A stretch of DNA of 64,000 bases from Notolepis coatsorum (Eukaryota > Chordata > Actinopteri > Aulopiformes > Paralepididae): positions 129,997,663-130,061,662 of the forward strand of contig OZ020592.1 in assembly GCA_963971535.1 (NCBI GenBank). The letters are read 5' to 3'. The stretch's first letter is position 1. Every line of letters starts with the position of its first letter. Shown here in pieces: positions 11,124 to 21,937 of the stretch. The notes beneath the pieces are model-generated. The model searched no databases. It saw only the letters and a program-made list of their open reading frames with translations, and was not told the origin of the DNA. The position numbers were made by a program, and so were the translations under genes.

Positions 11124-14100
11124 TGTCCCAACTGACCCCAGGTAACTGTCCCACCTGACCCCAGGTAACTGTCCCAACTGACCCCAGGTAACTGTCCCAA
11201 CTGACCCCAGGTAACTGTCCCAACTGACCCCAGGTAACTGACCCAACTGACCCCGGGTAACTGTCCCAACTGACCCCAGGTAACTGTCCCAACTGACCCC
11301 AGGTAACTGACCCAACTGACCCCGGGTAACTGTCCCAACTGCTAACTGACCCAACTGACCCCAGGTAACTGTCCCAACTGACCCCAGGTAACTGTCCCAA
11401 CTGACCCCAGGTAACTGTCCCAACTGACCCTAGGTAACTGTCCCAACTGACCCCAGGTAACTGACCCAACTGACCCCGGGTAACTGTCCCAACTGACCCC
11501 AGGTAACTGACCCAACTGACCCCAGGTAACTGACCCAACTGACCCCGGGTAACTGTCCCAACTGACCCCAGGTAACTGACCCAACTGACCCCAGGTAACT
11601 GTCCCAACTGACCCCAGGTAACTGACCCAACTGACCCCGGGTAACTGTCCCAACTGACCCCAGGTAACTGACCCAACTGACCCTAGGTAACTGTCCCAAC
11701 TGACCCCAGGTAACTGTCCCAACTGACCCCAGGTAACTGACCCAACTGACCCCGGGTAACTGTCCCAACTGACCCCAGGTAACTGTCCCAACTGACCCCA
11801 GGTAACTGTCCCAACTGACCCCAGGTAACTGTCCCAACTGACCCCAGGTAACTGTCCCAACTGACCCCAGGTAACTGACCCAACTGACCCCAGGTAACTG
11901 TCCCAACTGACCCCAGGTAACTGTCCCAACTGACCCCAGGTAACTGACCCAACTGACCCTAGGTAACTGTCCCAACTGACCCCAGGTAACTGTCCCAACT
12001 GACCCTAGGTAACTGACCCAACTGACCCTAGGTAACTGTCCCAACTGACCCCAGGTAACTGTCCCAACTGACCCCAGGTAACTGACCCAACTGACCCCAG
12101 GTAACTGTCCCAACTGACCCCAGGTAACAGTCCCAACTGACCCCAGGTAACTGACCCAACTGACCCTAGGTAACTGTCCCAACTGACCCCGGGTAACTGT
12201 CCCAACTGACCCCAGGTAACTGTCCCAACTGACCCCAGGTAACTGTCCCAACTGACCCCAGGTAACTGACCCAACTGACCCCAGGTAACTGTCCCAACTG
12301 ACCCCAGGTAACTGTCCCAACTGACCCCAGGTAACTGACCCAACTGACCCCAGGTAACTGACCCAACTGACCCCAGGTAACTGACCCAACTGACCCCAGG
12401 TAACTGACCCAACTGACCCCAGGTAACTGACCCAACTGACCCCAGGTAACTGACCCAACTGACCCTAGGTAACTGTCCCAACTGACCCCAGGTAACTGTC
12501 CCAACTGACCCTAGGTAACTGACCCAACTGACCCCAGGTAACTGACCCAACTGACCCCGGGTAACTGTCCCAACTGACCCCGGGTAACTGACCCAACTGA
12601 CCCCAGGTAACTGTCCCAACTGACCCCAGGTAACTGACCCAACTGACCCCAGGTAACTGTCCCAACTGACCCCAGGTAACTGTCCCAACTGACCCCGGGT
12701 AACTGTCCCAACTGACCCCAGGTAACTGTCCCAACTGACCCCAGGTAACTGACCCAACTGACCCCAGGTAACTGTCCCAACTGACCCCAGGTAACTGTCC
12801 CAACTGACCCCAGGTAACTGTCCCAACTGACCCCAGGTAACTGACCCAGGTAACTGACCCAACTGACCCCAGGTAACTGACCCAACTGACCCTAGGTAAC
12901 TGACCCAACTGACCCCAGGTAACTGTCCCAACTGACCCCAGGTAACTGACCCTAGGTAACTGACCCAACTGACCCCGGGTAACTGACCCAACTGACCCCA
13001 GGTAACTGTCCCAACTGACCCCAGGTAACTGACCCAGGTAACTGTCCCAACTGACCCCAGGTAACTGACCCAGGTAACTGTCCCAACTGACCCCAGGTAA
13101 CTGTCCCAACTGACCCCAGGTAACTGACCCAACTGACCCCAGGTAACTGTCCCAACTGACCCCAGGTAACTGTCCCAACTGACCCCAGGTAACTGTCCCA
13201 ACTGACCCCAGGTAACTGACCCAGGTAACTGTCCCAACTGACCCCAGGTAACTGACCCAACTGACCCCAGGTAACTGACCCAACTGACCCCAGGTAACTG
13301 ACCCAACTGACCCCAGGTAACTGACCCAACTGACCCCAGGTAACTGACCCAACTGACCCCAGGTAACTGACCCAACTGACCCCAGGTAACTGTCCCAACT
13401 GACCCCAGGTAACTGTCCCAACTGACCCCAGGTAACTGTCCCAACTGACCCCAGGTAACTGTCCCAACTGACCCCAGGTAACTGTCCCAACTGACCCCAG
13501 GTAACTGACCCAACTGACCCTAGGTAACTGACCCTAGGTAACTGACCCAACTGACCCCAGGTAACTGTCCCAACTGACCCCAGGTAACTGTCCCAACTGA
13601 CCCCAGGTAACTGTCCCAACTGACCCCAGGTAACTGACCCAACTGACCCCAGGTAACTGTCCCAACTGACCCCAGGTAACTGTCCCAACTGACCCCAGGT
13701 AACTGTCCCAACTGACCCCAGGTAACTGTCCCAACTGACCCCAGGTAACTGTCCCAACTGACCCCAGGTAACTGACCCTAGGTAACTGACCCAACTGACC
13801 CCAGGTAACTGACCCAACTGACCCCAGGTAACTGACCCAACTGACCCCAGGTAACTGTCCCAACTGACCCCAGGTAACTGACCCAACTGACCCCAGGTAA
13901 CTGTCCCAACTGACCCCAGGTAACTGTCCCAACTGACCCCAGGTAACTGTCCCAACTGACCCCAGGTAACTGACCCAACTGACCCCAGGTAACTGTCCCA
14001 ACTGACCCTAGGTAACTGTCCCAACTGACCCCAGGTAACTGACCCAACTGACCCCAGGTAACTGTCCCAACTGACCCCAGGTAACTGTCCCAACTGACCC

Positions 14101-14652
14101 CGGGTAACTGACCCAACTGACCCCAGGTAACTGTCCCAACTGACCCCAGGTAACTGACCCAACTGACCCCAGGTAACTGTCCCAACTGACCCTAGGTAAC
14201 TGTCCCAACTGACCCCAGGTAACTGACCCAACTGACCCCAGGTAACTGTCCCAACTGACCCCAGGTAACTGTCCCAACTGACCCCGGGTAACTGACCCAA
14301 CTGACCCCAGGTAACTGACCCTAGGTAACTGACCCAACTGACCCCAGGTAACTGACCCAACTGACCCTAGGTAACTGTCCCAACTGACCCCGGGTAACTG
14401 ACCCAACTGACCCTAGGTAACTGACCCAACTGACCCCAGGTAACTGACCCAACTGACCCCGGGTAACTGACCCAACTGACCCTAGGTAACTGTCCCAACT
14501 GACCCCAGGTAACTGACCCAACTGACCCCAGGTAACTGACCCAACTGACCCCAGGTAACTGACCCAACTGACCCCGGGTAACTGTCCCAACTGACCCCGG
14601 GTAACTGTCCCAACTGACCCCGGGTAACTGTCCCAACTGACCCCAGGTAACT
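11124..14652. repeat. 23-bp minisatellite, about 150 units
   Basis: The unit is CTGTCCCAACTGACCCCAGG plus TAA. Two main variants differ at one base (CTGTCCC or CTGACCC), with minor CCGGG and CTAGG forms and several shortened units (CTGACCCAGGTAA) around 12845-13225. Because 23 is not a multiple of 3 and the unit lacks stops on the minus strand, all three minus frames stay open for hundreds of codons; these frames are artefacts. The array starts exactly at a DIRS terminal AAC and ends by running into a 35-bp array that shares TAACTGT. Confidence 0.98.
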
Positions 14653-14775
14653 GTATCTTTCAACAATATTTTCTTATGCTAATAACTGTATCTTTCAACA
14701 ATATTTTCTTATGCTAATAACTATCTTTCAACAATAATTTCTTATGCTAATAACTATCTTTCAACAATATATTTT
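14648..14775. repeat. 33-35-bp tandem repeat, four copies
   Basis: Unit TAACTGTATCTTTCAACAAT followed by ATTTTCTTATGCTA; later copies lose GT. The first copy overlaps the last TAACTG of the 23-bp array. Confidence 0.92.
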
Positions 14776-14835
14776 TAAGTGCTGCTTGACCAAGACCCAA
14801 ATTCACTTTGAGACTACCAAAGCCCATAGCATCCA

Positions 14836-14968
14836 GTTGTGTCCTGCTTAGTCCAGTCGTGTTCTGCTTGGTCCAGTCGTGTCCTGCTTGGTCCAGTCAT
14901 GTCCTGCTTGGTCCAGTTGTGTCCTGCTTGGTCCAGTTGTGTTCTTCTTGGTCCAGTCTGGTCCTGAC
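14836..14968. repeat. 20-bp tandem repeat, six to seven copies
   Basis: Unit GTGTCCTGCTTGGTCCAGTC with few changes between copies. Confidence 0.93.
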
Positions 14969-15099
14969 ACTTTTACTCAAGTACTGTACACATTTGAAGT
15001 ATTTTCCGCCGTCGACTAAAACAATGAAAAACTACTAACCTTGCTACTAAGTAATCTATCTTGCCTATATTACTACCTTGTATGCTAATATGTCTATAC

Positions 15100-15257
15100 T
15101 ACTATGCACTCAAGACTAGCACTCAAGTTCGACACTGTTCAAACAACAACTTTACTGACCCTTAGCTGCCAGAGTTGTACACTTCCTGCTGACTTGTTGT
15201 ACAGAACTTGTAAGTCACTTTGGTTAAAAGCCTCAGCTAAATGACTGAATGTAAATG
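15100..15257 (+). mobile_element. L2-type LINE 3' tail
   Basis: Ends AAGTCACTTTGGTTAAAAGC, CTCAGCTAAATGACTGAATG and TAAATGTAA, the conserved 3' end of fish L2 LINEs and SINEs that share it. No coding part remains. Confidence 0.75.
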
Positions 15258-15635
15258 TAAGAGGATTTTGCATACATACAAGATTTATGTATTGTAATGA
15301 ATTCATTATAATGATGCACTTTTTAACACAACCAACAACAGGGCAACCATGAGGAGGTTTGGTGAATCAATAATTAAAAGTGTCTATGTAGTGACATATG
15401 AGGACATGGTGTTGAACAAGTGCTTTTACTTTTGATACTTGAGTAGCCTACATTTAATTAGAGTAGAATTTTAAATGTACTTTTGCTTTAACCAGAGGGC
15501 TGAGTATTTATACTTAGACTTCAGAACTATATTAGGAATGTCTGACCACTAAGTGACCACCAAAACCTGCATGGACTACAATGTATGATGTATATATCAT
15601 GCCAGTTAGGGTACCTTGTGTATACTGCACCTTGT
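15258..15635. other. Unassigned AT-rich sequence
   Basis: No gene, long open frame, inverted end or recognisable repeat seen. Confidence 0.5.
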
Positions 15636-15851
15636 GTATACGGTTTAATTTGACTCTTACTCTTACATATATTCAGATTACATTTTTATATTGCCATTTA
15701 TTGTAACATATAATATAACCAATAGGGCATACAGACACCAATCTGCACCTTTGTTTACACTGTTTATTTTTATTATATATTGATATTCAGAGTTAATTAT
15801 ATTGTTTACACTGTTTATTTTTCTCATATTTCTATATTCAGAGTTCATTAT
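15636..15851 (+). mobile_element. LINE family C 3' tail, left half
   Basis: 3' untranslated sequence with a roughly 50-bp motif (TTCAGAGTTAATTATATTG then TTTACACTGTTTATTTTTCT) repeated. It is interrupted at 15852 by a gypsy element and continues at 19786. Other copies lie at 22255-22500 and 30100-30652. Confidence 0.7.
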
Positions 15852-16334
15852 TATTACGTAACCATTGACTACAGGAAGGCTCGTTATCTGGTCAATGATA
15901 CATAATAAGGAGACGGTAGCCAAAGTAACCTAATAAAAAATATTTATACAACGGCATGCAAATTTCTCGATTCTGATTGGCCATTCACACGTCTTTATTG
16001 GCAACAATCCACGGTCCTGGGCTCAGGACCCGCCCACAACCGAATCACATAACCCTCCCCGGCTCACTCCGGGAGAAAACAAGATCGCGGACAACAAATG
16101 GTTATGTTGAAAGCACCATAACGACTAAATATGAAGCGATTCTGTCTTGGGGAATGTGTTAGTCCTTTAAACAATGTTGGATGATGTAATTGATGGGTCT
16201 TGACTCAATCTAGAACAAAAGAAAAATCGCGGATTGATTGATAGATTAATTGATTGATTTAAATTTCTTCCTTCCTACTTTCTACTGACTGCAGCGTTCT
16301 CTCTCACACACTGTCCGACGCTGGCGTACCCACA

Positions 16335-16343
16335 AACACACAC

Positions 16344-16376
<33 letters not shown>

Positions 16377-16377
16377 C

Positions 16378-16417
<40 letters not shown>

Positions 16418-16446
16418 GCACGCATGCACACACACACACACACACT
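16335..16446. repeat. (CA)n microsatellite
   Basis: About 110 bp of CA repeats with scattered CG and TA interruptions. Confidence 0.97.
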
Positions 16447-16703
16447 CCTGTCTGCAACAGCGGGGGAGTCAGACTGAGAGAGAAGCAGCGCTGTTTTAAG
16501 TGAGCATGGTCTATTGAATTGATTGATTGGTTGATTGCTAATTTTATTACTGTACCCCTGGTTTCCAACTGGTTAAGTTTAGGCTAAAAGAAATAAATAA
16601 AAAAATAGGGCGAAGAAAACGTTTTTTTCCTATAGGGCAAAGAAAACGTTTTAATTTGTTTTACCTACTTTATATTCTGCATCTGGTAATAAAATTTTCA
16701 ATC

Positions 16704-16857
16704 AATCATTCCAATAATACACAGTTGGATGTGTTAGTTGGTTGGATGCACTTCAAGCTGCTTCCACATGAGGCAACTTCTCTCAATCATTCCAATAATA
16801 CACAGTTGGATGTGTTAGTTTGGTTGGATGCACTTCAAGCTGCTTCCACATGGAGTT
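16704..16857. repeat. Direct duplication of about 82 bp
   Basis: CATTCCAATAATACACAGTT followed by GGATGTGTTAGTT and GGATGCACTTCAAGCTGCTT occurs twice, starting near 16707 and 16788. Confidence 0.93.
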
Positions 16858-16985
16858 GTGGGAACTACTTTTTCTGGCGGATGGTTTTTTCAATAAATCT
16901 TCGATTAATGTGTGTTTATTGTATAGAAATAAGGTTGGATGAATCTGGCAGTTGTATAAAAGCTTTACACCACGTGCAGTCGTGA

Positions 16986-17081
16986 TTTGTGACCAATAAA
17001 CCATGCCTAGGGGGGTCTAACGACCCTCGGCTGCGCCTCGGGCCTAACAACCACCCCTAGGCATGGTTTATTGGTCACAAA
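16986..17081. repeat. Perfect 28-bp inverted repeat with 40-nt loop
   Basis: The arm TTTGTGACCAATAAACCATG plus CCTAGGGG (16986-17013) is exactly complementary to 17054-17081. The loop contains CCTCGGCTGCGCCTCGGG, itself partly self-complementary. Confidence 0.97.
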
Positions 17082-17492
17082 CCACTCCTGCGTGTGATGT
17101 AATGCTTAATTAATGTATAATTACCATGGATTTTGCAATCAAAAGAACATAGGATAATAGACAAACAAACACAGAACTATACAGACAGGATCAGCACCAG
17201 ACGGAAGGGATGACAGGATACTTATACACAAGGGGATGACGAGACAACACACACCTGGGTTAAGGGTAATTGGATACACCTGGGGGAAAAACAATAGGGA
17301 CTACACACCATGACAGAGGACTACATCTAGACATGACGACTCACATTAGGAGCGCCTGATCAGGGCACAAACATATACCCCCACATAACACCCCCGCCCC
17401 TCAAATTTATGGCCATAACCCCAAAGTGAAATGGGGAAATGGACATAAACAAGGAAAACCATAAATAAATAAAGGGGAAAAATAGTGGTCGA

Positions 17493-17620
17493 TAAATGGG
17501 GGACACTGATGTAAACAAGACGAAAGTCGCCCTCCGGTCCGCATCCCCTCAACAACGGTGCATATTGAGCTGCACTGCACTGCACCCTGCAATCTGTCAA
17601 TAAAATCCTCGATCAACCAG
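17493..17620 (+). mobile_element. LINE family A 3' tail inside the gypsy interior
   Basis: A diverged copy of the family A 3' end: GGGGGACACTGATGTAAAC through CTGCAATCTGTCAATAAAAT. Confidence 0.75.
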
Positions 17621-17922
17621 GTAAGGAGAATGGGCAGCCTCAGCCTTACTCCTCATCACTCCCGACTCCTGGAAAACAGAGCAAAATCAACAAAAAGCAA
17701 ACAAAAGAAAAACAACACCACCTCTCACACAACCCCCCCCCCCCCCCAGAAACACAGCACAAACCCCACCTCGGCCTACTCTCCACACTGCGCACAGGGT
17801 AACTTGGTCTATCAAAAAGTGTCTTGTGCGTCAGCACAAACTCATCCACCAGCCCCGCAGCCACCGAACACTCAGTCACTTTATGCTCATTTATGTACAT
17901 AGCAACATTGTCGGGCAAACAA

Positions 17923-18795
17923 TTATGACTTGAACTCCTCCAGGAGCACGAGCTCTCGCATCTTAAGTAAAGTGTCCACTTTCTCCGACGCGCACCACCG
18001 GTCAAACAACAGCTCTTTCTCATATACAAATTCTACATAGGTCTGCAAGCTGCCCTTTCTCGGAGCCCTGAACCGCTGCCTGTATGCCTCAGGCACCAGC
18101 TCATACGCCCTGAGAATCGCCGCCTTGACAGCCTCGTAGTTTTGGGTGTTCGGACACAGCGACGCATATACATGTTGGGCCTTTCCCGTAAGAACATTTT
18201 GGAGCAGCAACGTCCAGTGTTCGTTCGGCCACCTCAGTGTCGTGGCTACATTTTCGAAAATGGAGAAATATTTATCCACATCCTTCTCTAAAAACTGTGG
18301 TACAAGACGTAGGTACTTAGTTACATCAAACCTATCCTCAGGGTGTGCTGCGCGCGCCTCTATCCCAAGCCTCCTGAGTTCCAGCGTGCGCGTGTGAGTG
18401 CGCTCCGCTTCGGCTTGGTCACGGTCAACACGCTCCAACTCGCGTGCATGCACACGTGCCGCCTCCGCATGCTTTAGCTGTTCAAACTTAAGTTCTAATT
18501 CCAACTTTCGCAGCCCTAGTGAGCCATCAGAGGCTTGGTCTAAACCCTCATCGTCACCCTCGCCCTGTAACACGTCCTGGGTGGTCAGAGCATCCACCAA
18601 TATTCCCAGCTGCTGCGCCTTCCTACCCGGGACAAGCTTAACCCCATAATGCTCCGCTATCCGCACCAGCTCATCTTTTGTGCACATGCCTAACAATCCC
18701 CCTGTTGGCCTACGCACAAAGTCATCCACTGTTACCGGCATCTTTGCGCCAAATAAATAAACAGGGGACGAGAGAGAAACAAAACCGGATACCAC
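17923..18795 (-). CDS. Gypsy gag protein (fossil element)
   Basis: A 290-codon frame on the minus strand. It has a charged coiled-coil-like stretch (LRKLELELKFEQLKHAEAAR), then a capsid-like region (FLEKDVDKYFSIFENVATTL, LLLQNVLTGKAQHVYASL, ILRAYELVPEAYRQRFR, YVEFVYEKELLFDRWC) ending LRELVLLEEFK-like. This capsid type, related to the SCAN domain of vertebrate zinc-finger proteins, occurs in Gmr1-like gypsy elements; that link is from family knowledge. It lies between the element's LTRs. Confidence 0.82.
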   Translation of the reverse strand: MVSGFVSLSSPVYLFGAKMPVTVDDFVRRPTGGLLGMCTKDELVRIAEHYGVKLVPGRKAQQLGILVDALTTQDVLQGEGDDEGLDQASDGSLGLRKLELELKFEQLKHAEAARVHARELERVDRDQAEAERTHTRTLELRRLGIEARAAHPEDRFDVTKYLRLVPQFLEKDVDKYFSIFENVATTLRWPNEHWTLLLQNVLTGKAQHVYASLCPNTQNYEAVKAAILRAYELVPEAYRQRFRAPRKGSLQTYVEFVYEKELLFDRWCASEKVDTLLKMRELVLLEEFKS

Positions 18796-18845
18796 TAAAC
18801 ACGACCAAACCCTCTATAAAAGAAAGAAACAATCAACACACAGCG

Positions 18846-18847
<2 letters not shown>

Positions 18848-18880
<33 letters not shown>

Positions 18881-18882
18881 AA
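18848..18882. repeat. (CAA)n microsatellite
   Basis: Eleven or so AAC/CAA units in the gypsy leader. Confidence 0.95.
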
Positions 18883-19391
18883 ACGGCTTCACCCTATGTG
18901 TCTGTATAGTCTGATCCTACCTACTACTTCGGCCACTACCGCAGCGCTTAGGGCGGTCCCAACCACCAACCACTGCTACTGCACGTAAGACATATGGACG
19001 AGCACTGGATGACTGCCTAAGCCTCCACACCTAGAGATATTCGCAAATCAACAACTGTCGTGTGTCAAAACAAAACCTAAACCCATCCCCAAACGTTCTC
19101 AGCCCTCACTATATCACCCCCTATATAAGTAAACACTAGACACACGCCGGCCTAGGAGGAGCCTGACAGGGTCCTTCTAATACCCCGACCGCATGTGGTG
19201 TGTCCCCAGGCAATGGAAGGCACCATATACAAAATGGTCCAACTGCCCTAACTGGTTGAGAACGCTCCCTATTGGAGAAGTATTTGCCAAGGGGGTCTAA
19301 AACATGGGTCACACACACAACACTGTCAACCATACCTCACAGTGTGGATCCAGCCCAGCGGCCACCACCAAATGTTTGCTCCGAGTAGTTT

Positions 19392-19405
19392 GGCTCGAGC
19401 CCCCA
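19392..19405 (-). other. Gypsy primer binding site (tRNA-Pro-like)
   Basis: On the minus strand the bases just after the 5' LTR read TGGGGGCTCGAGCC. The first ten match the complement of a tRNA-Pro 3' end. Confidence 0.6.
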
Positions 19406-19785
19406 TATTACGTAACCATTGACTACAGGAAGGCTCGTTATCTGGTCAATGATACATAATAAGGAGACGGTAGCCAAAGTAACTTAATAAAGAATATTTA
19501 ATGTATAATTACCATGGATTTTGCAATCAAAAGAACATAGCATAATAGACAAACAAACACATAACTATACAGACAGGATCAGCACCAGACGGAAGGGAAT
19601 CGGGATGACAGGATACTTATACACAAGGGGATGACGAGACAACACACACCTGGGTTAAGGGTAATTGGATACACCGAGGGGAAAAACAATAGGGACTACA
19701 CACCATGACAGAGGACTACATCTAGACATGACGACTCACATTAGGAGCGCCTGATCAGGGCACAATCATATACCCCCACATAACA
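19406..19785 (-). repeat. Gypsy 5' LTR
   Basis: A 380-bp repeat, the uninterrupted partner of the split LTR at 15852-17390; it ends CACATAACA next to the ATTAT duplication. Confidence 0.92.
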
Positions 19786-20020
19786 ATTATATTGTTTACA
19801 CTGTTTATTCTTCTCATATTTTTATATTCAGAGTTAATTATATTGTTTACACTGTTTATTTTTCTCATCTTTTTTATATACAGATAAAATTGTATTGCCT
19901 ATATTTATGTTTTCAACAATACCTTGCCCATACCTGTACCTCCCCTCCCCCATGCTGTAATGACGCCCGAATTTCCCCAAGGGGAGCAATAAATTAATAT
20001 CTTATATTATGTTATCTTTT
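19786..20020 (+). mobile_element. LINE family C 3' tail, right half
   Basis: Continues the tail interrupted by the gypsy element: GTACCTCCCCTCCCCCATGC, then TTTCCCCAAGGGGAGCAAT and a TTATC-like end, typical of fish LINE 3' ends. Confidence 0.72.
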
Positions 20021-20142
20021 AATTAAATAACCGGTCTGGGTCCTGTTCACAATTTACAACTTTAAGAAAAAACAGAAATATGTAAATCATGCCACTGAAT
20101 ATAAATTCCCATACATTTTTATCAATTGAGAATGATAAAACG

Positions 20143-20357
20143 AGGGGTGCTCCAGTAGCACACCATGTTACCGCGCTCGCGCGGGACTCCGTGCTGCGTC
20201 ACGGATCTGGTTGACTCCGAGTTCGATTCCCGGACTCGCCGTCATTTGCCGAATGTCTCCCCCTGCTCTCTCTCCCGTTTCACCCTGCAACTGTCGGTCA
20301 TGCTTGACCAGGAAAGCGATAAACGCTAAAAAATAAAGTTAAAAAAAAATAAAGAGA
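20143..20357 (+). mobile_element. tRNA-derived SINE
   Basis: The tRNA-like head carries a B-box-like GAGTTCGATTCCCGG near 20220, followed by TGTCTCCCCCTGCTCTCTCT and an A-rich tail. Pol III transcription from internal boxes is expected from the class. Confidence 0.65.
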
Positions 20358-20628
20358 GAATGAGAAAACGTGGATTTATACTGTAAAGGTTTGTATGTCA
20401 TGTCAAAAAAATAAAAAAAAATAAAAAAAACAGTTGTTCAAAAAAAAGAGAATGAGAGAACATGCTCAATCTCACGCTTTAGCTTCTTGGTCGTGGGGCT
20501 ACACTTTTGTTTACATTTTGATCACTGTGTACTTTGACGACAGTTACAGTAGTCTGTGTGTGTGTTTAGAAGGTGTTAAAGAGGCATTTCACCTATTTTC
20601 AACCTCAACCTTACCCTTCTGTTGTGAG
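20358..20628. other. Unassigned A-rich sequence
   Basis: Simple A-rich runs (20400-20450), then unique-looking sequence with no gene seen. Confidence 0.5.
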
Positions 20629-20990
20629 GAGAACATGTGACAAGCAGACGTACCAACGCGTTCTGTGTCTCAAGAGATCGGCCATGTTGGCCCCTAGTGA
20701 AACTCCCACCAGACATAAAACGTACCCACGTGTTCTGTGTCTCAAGAGATCGGCCATGTTGGCCCCTTGTGAAACTCCCACCAGACATAAAACGTACCGA
20801 CGTGTTCTGTGTCTCAAGAGATCGGCCATGTTGGCCCCTTGTGAAACTCCCACCAGACATAAAACTTACCGACGTGTTCTGTGTCTCAAGAGATCGGCCA
20901 TGTTGGCCCCTTGTGAAACTCCAGTTCCACCAGACATAAAACGTACCGACGTGTTCTGGGTCTCAAGAGATCGGCCATGTTGGCCACATC
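20629..20990. repeat. 72-bp minisatellite, about five copies
   Basis: Unit marked by CTCAAGAGATCGGCCATGTT then GGCCCCTTGTGAAACTCCCA; spacing is 72 bp (AAACTC at 20701, 20772, 20844, 20916). As 72 is 24 codons, both strands give repetitive open frames up to 146 codons. Nothing else supports a gene. Confidence 0.95.
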
Positions 20991-20999
20991 TGTCTGTAA

Positions 21000-21345
21000 A
21001 TACCTGCAAATAATCCTTTTTACATATCTGTAGATACTATATCTATATCTGTACATATCCCACTTCTAGTTACTGCTGGCCAGTATGACTATTACCATAG
21101 TGTATTTATACCTGTATTCCTGTACATATAAATACTACAACTCTGTACATACATTTGATTAGCACTATTACTCAGTACTATTTATATATCTTATACCCAG
21201 TTTAATCACCTGTATATTGTATATTACTGTTGCACTTTACTGCTACATTTGCACTCTGGTTGGATGCCAAACTTATTTTCGTTGTACTGTACTTGTGCTG
21301 TATGATGACAGGAATATATATATATTATATATATATTTTGACAGG
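21000..21345 (+). mobile_element. LINE 3' UTR fragment
   Basis: TGCACTTTACTGCTACATTT followed by TTTTCGTTGTACTGTACTTG and ATGATGACA resembles the 3' ends of fish LINEs; an AT microsatellite follows. The family is unresolved. Confidence 0.5.
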
Positions 21346-21685
21346 TAGCCTACTGGTAGCAGATTCATATCAAATACTTCTATTCAAAGTAATCCATTGC
21401 AGACGTCTTGGTACAGTAGGCACACAGGTAATTGTAACCAAATAACAGATGATTATTCTGAAATGACAACAGTTGCCAATGAGCTGTTGCATTGTGCCAT
21501 ATTGACTAATGAAATGTTAGGAGAATACTATGAATACTTTCATATTGTGAAAAGAGGACCTTTAAGAGGAATTTAGTTCCTTCTTCTTTCCCCACTGTCC
21601 CTGTATGATAGTGGGGGTTGCAGAGTGGTATACTGACTGATTGACCCTACCATCCTGTAAATATAGGCTGGAAATTAGGCTGAAA
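21346..21685. other. Unassigned sequence
   Basis: No gene or repeat recognised. Confidence 0.5.
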
Positions 21686-21937
21686 AATGGCAAATGGTAA
21701 ATGGTGCATTTATATAGCGCATTATCCAAAGTGCTTTACAATTTTTTGTTACCCACATTCACCCCTTCACTCACACATTCACACACCATGCAAAGTGCCG
21801 ACCTGCTCATCGGAAGCAATTAGGGGTTAACTGTCTTGCTCAAGAACACTTCGACACGCTGCCCGGGAGGAGCGGGAATTAAACCGGGAATCTTCCGATT
21901 ACCAGACGACTGCTCTACCTCCTGAGCCACTCTCGCT
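21686..21937 (-). mobile_element. tRNA-derived SINE (second family), copy 1
   Basis: In minus orientation it begins GTGGCTCAGGAGGTAGAGCAG (A-box-like), then GGTTTAATTCCCG (B-box-like), and ends GCGCTATATAAATGCACCAT with a CCATTTA-type tail. A sister copy lies at 25815-26078. Confidence 0.78.

Larger units (their letters stand above)
15948..17110. mobile_element. Unclassified insertion in the gypsy LTR, ending in a long hairpin
   Basis: It interrupts the LTR by about 1.16 kb. Inside are a (CA)n tract, GATTGATT runs, an 80-bp duplication and a LINE-A-like tail near 16676-16710 (TAATAAAATTTTCAATCAATC). Near its right end is a perfect 28-bp inverted repeat. Terminal inverted repeats and a target duplication were not resolved, so the class is open; several nested small elements are possible. 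Confidence 0.5.
15852..17390 (-). repeat. Gypsy 3' LTR, split by an insertion
   Basis: Matches the 380-bp LTR at 19406-19785 on both sides of an insert lying at about 15948-17110. Confidence 0.88.
15852..19785 (-). mobile_element. Ty3/gypsy LTR retrotransposon fossil, gag only
   Basis: Minus strand, flanked by the 5-bp target duplication ATTAT (15847-15851 and 19786-19790). The right-hand (5') LTR is 19406-19785, 380 bp; the left-hand (3') LTR ends at 17390 and carries a foreign insert. LTRs begin TGTTATGTGGGGG. A primer site resembling the tRNA-Pro type (TGGGGGCTCG) adjoins the 5' LTR and a purine tract (TTTGAGGGGCGGGGG) adjoins the 3' LTR. Only a gag part is recognisable, so the element is incomplete and would need helper enzymes. 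LTRs match closely outside the insert, suggesting modest age. Confidence 0.9.

Noticed and set aside
11124-14652. Many long minus-strand open frames (up to 631 codons) of GQLPGVSW repeats
   Set aside because: They follow from a stop-free 23-bp unit read in three frames; no start context, splicing or unique sequence supports a gene.
17395-17900. Gypsy pol region downstream of gag
   Set aside because: No protease, reverse transcriptase or integrase motif in any frame; the segment reaches the purine tract directly.
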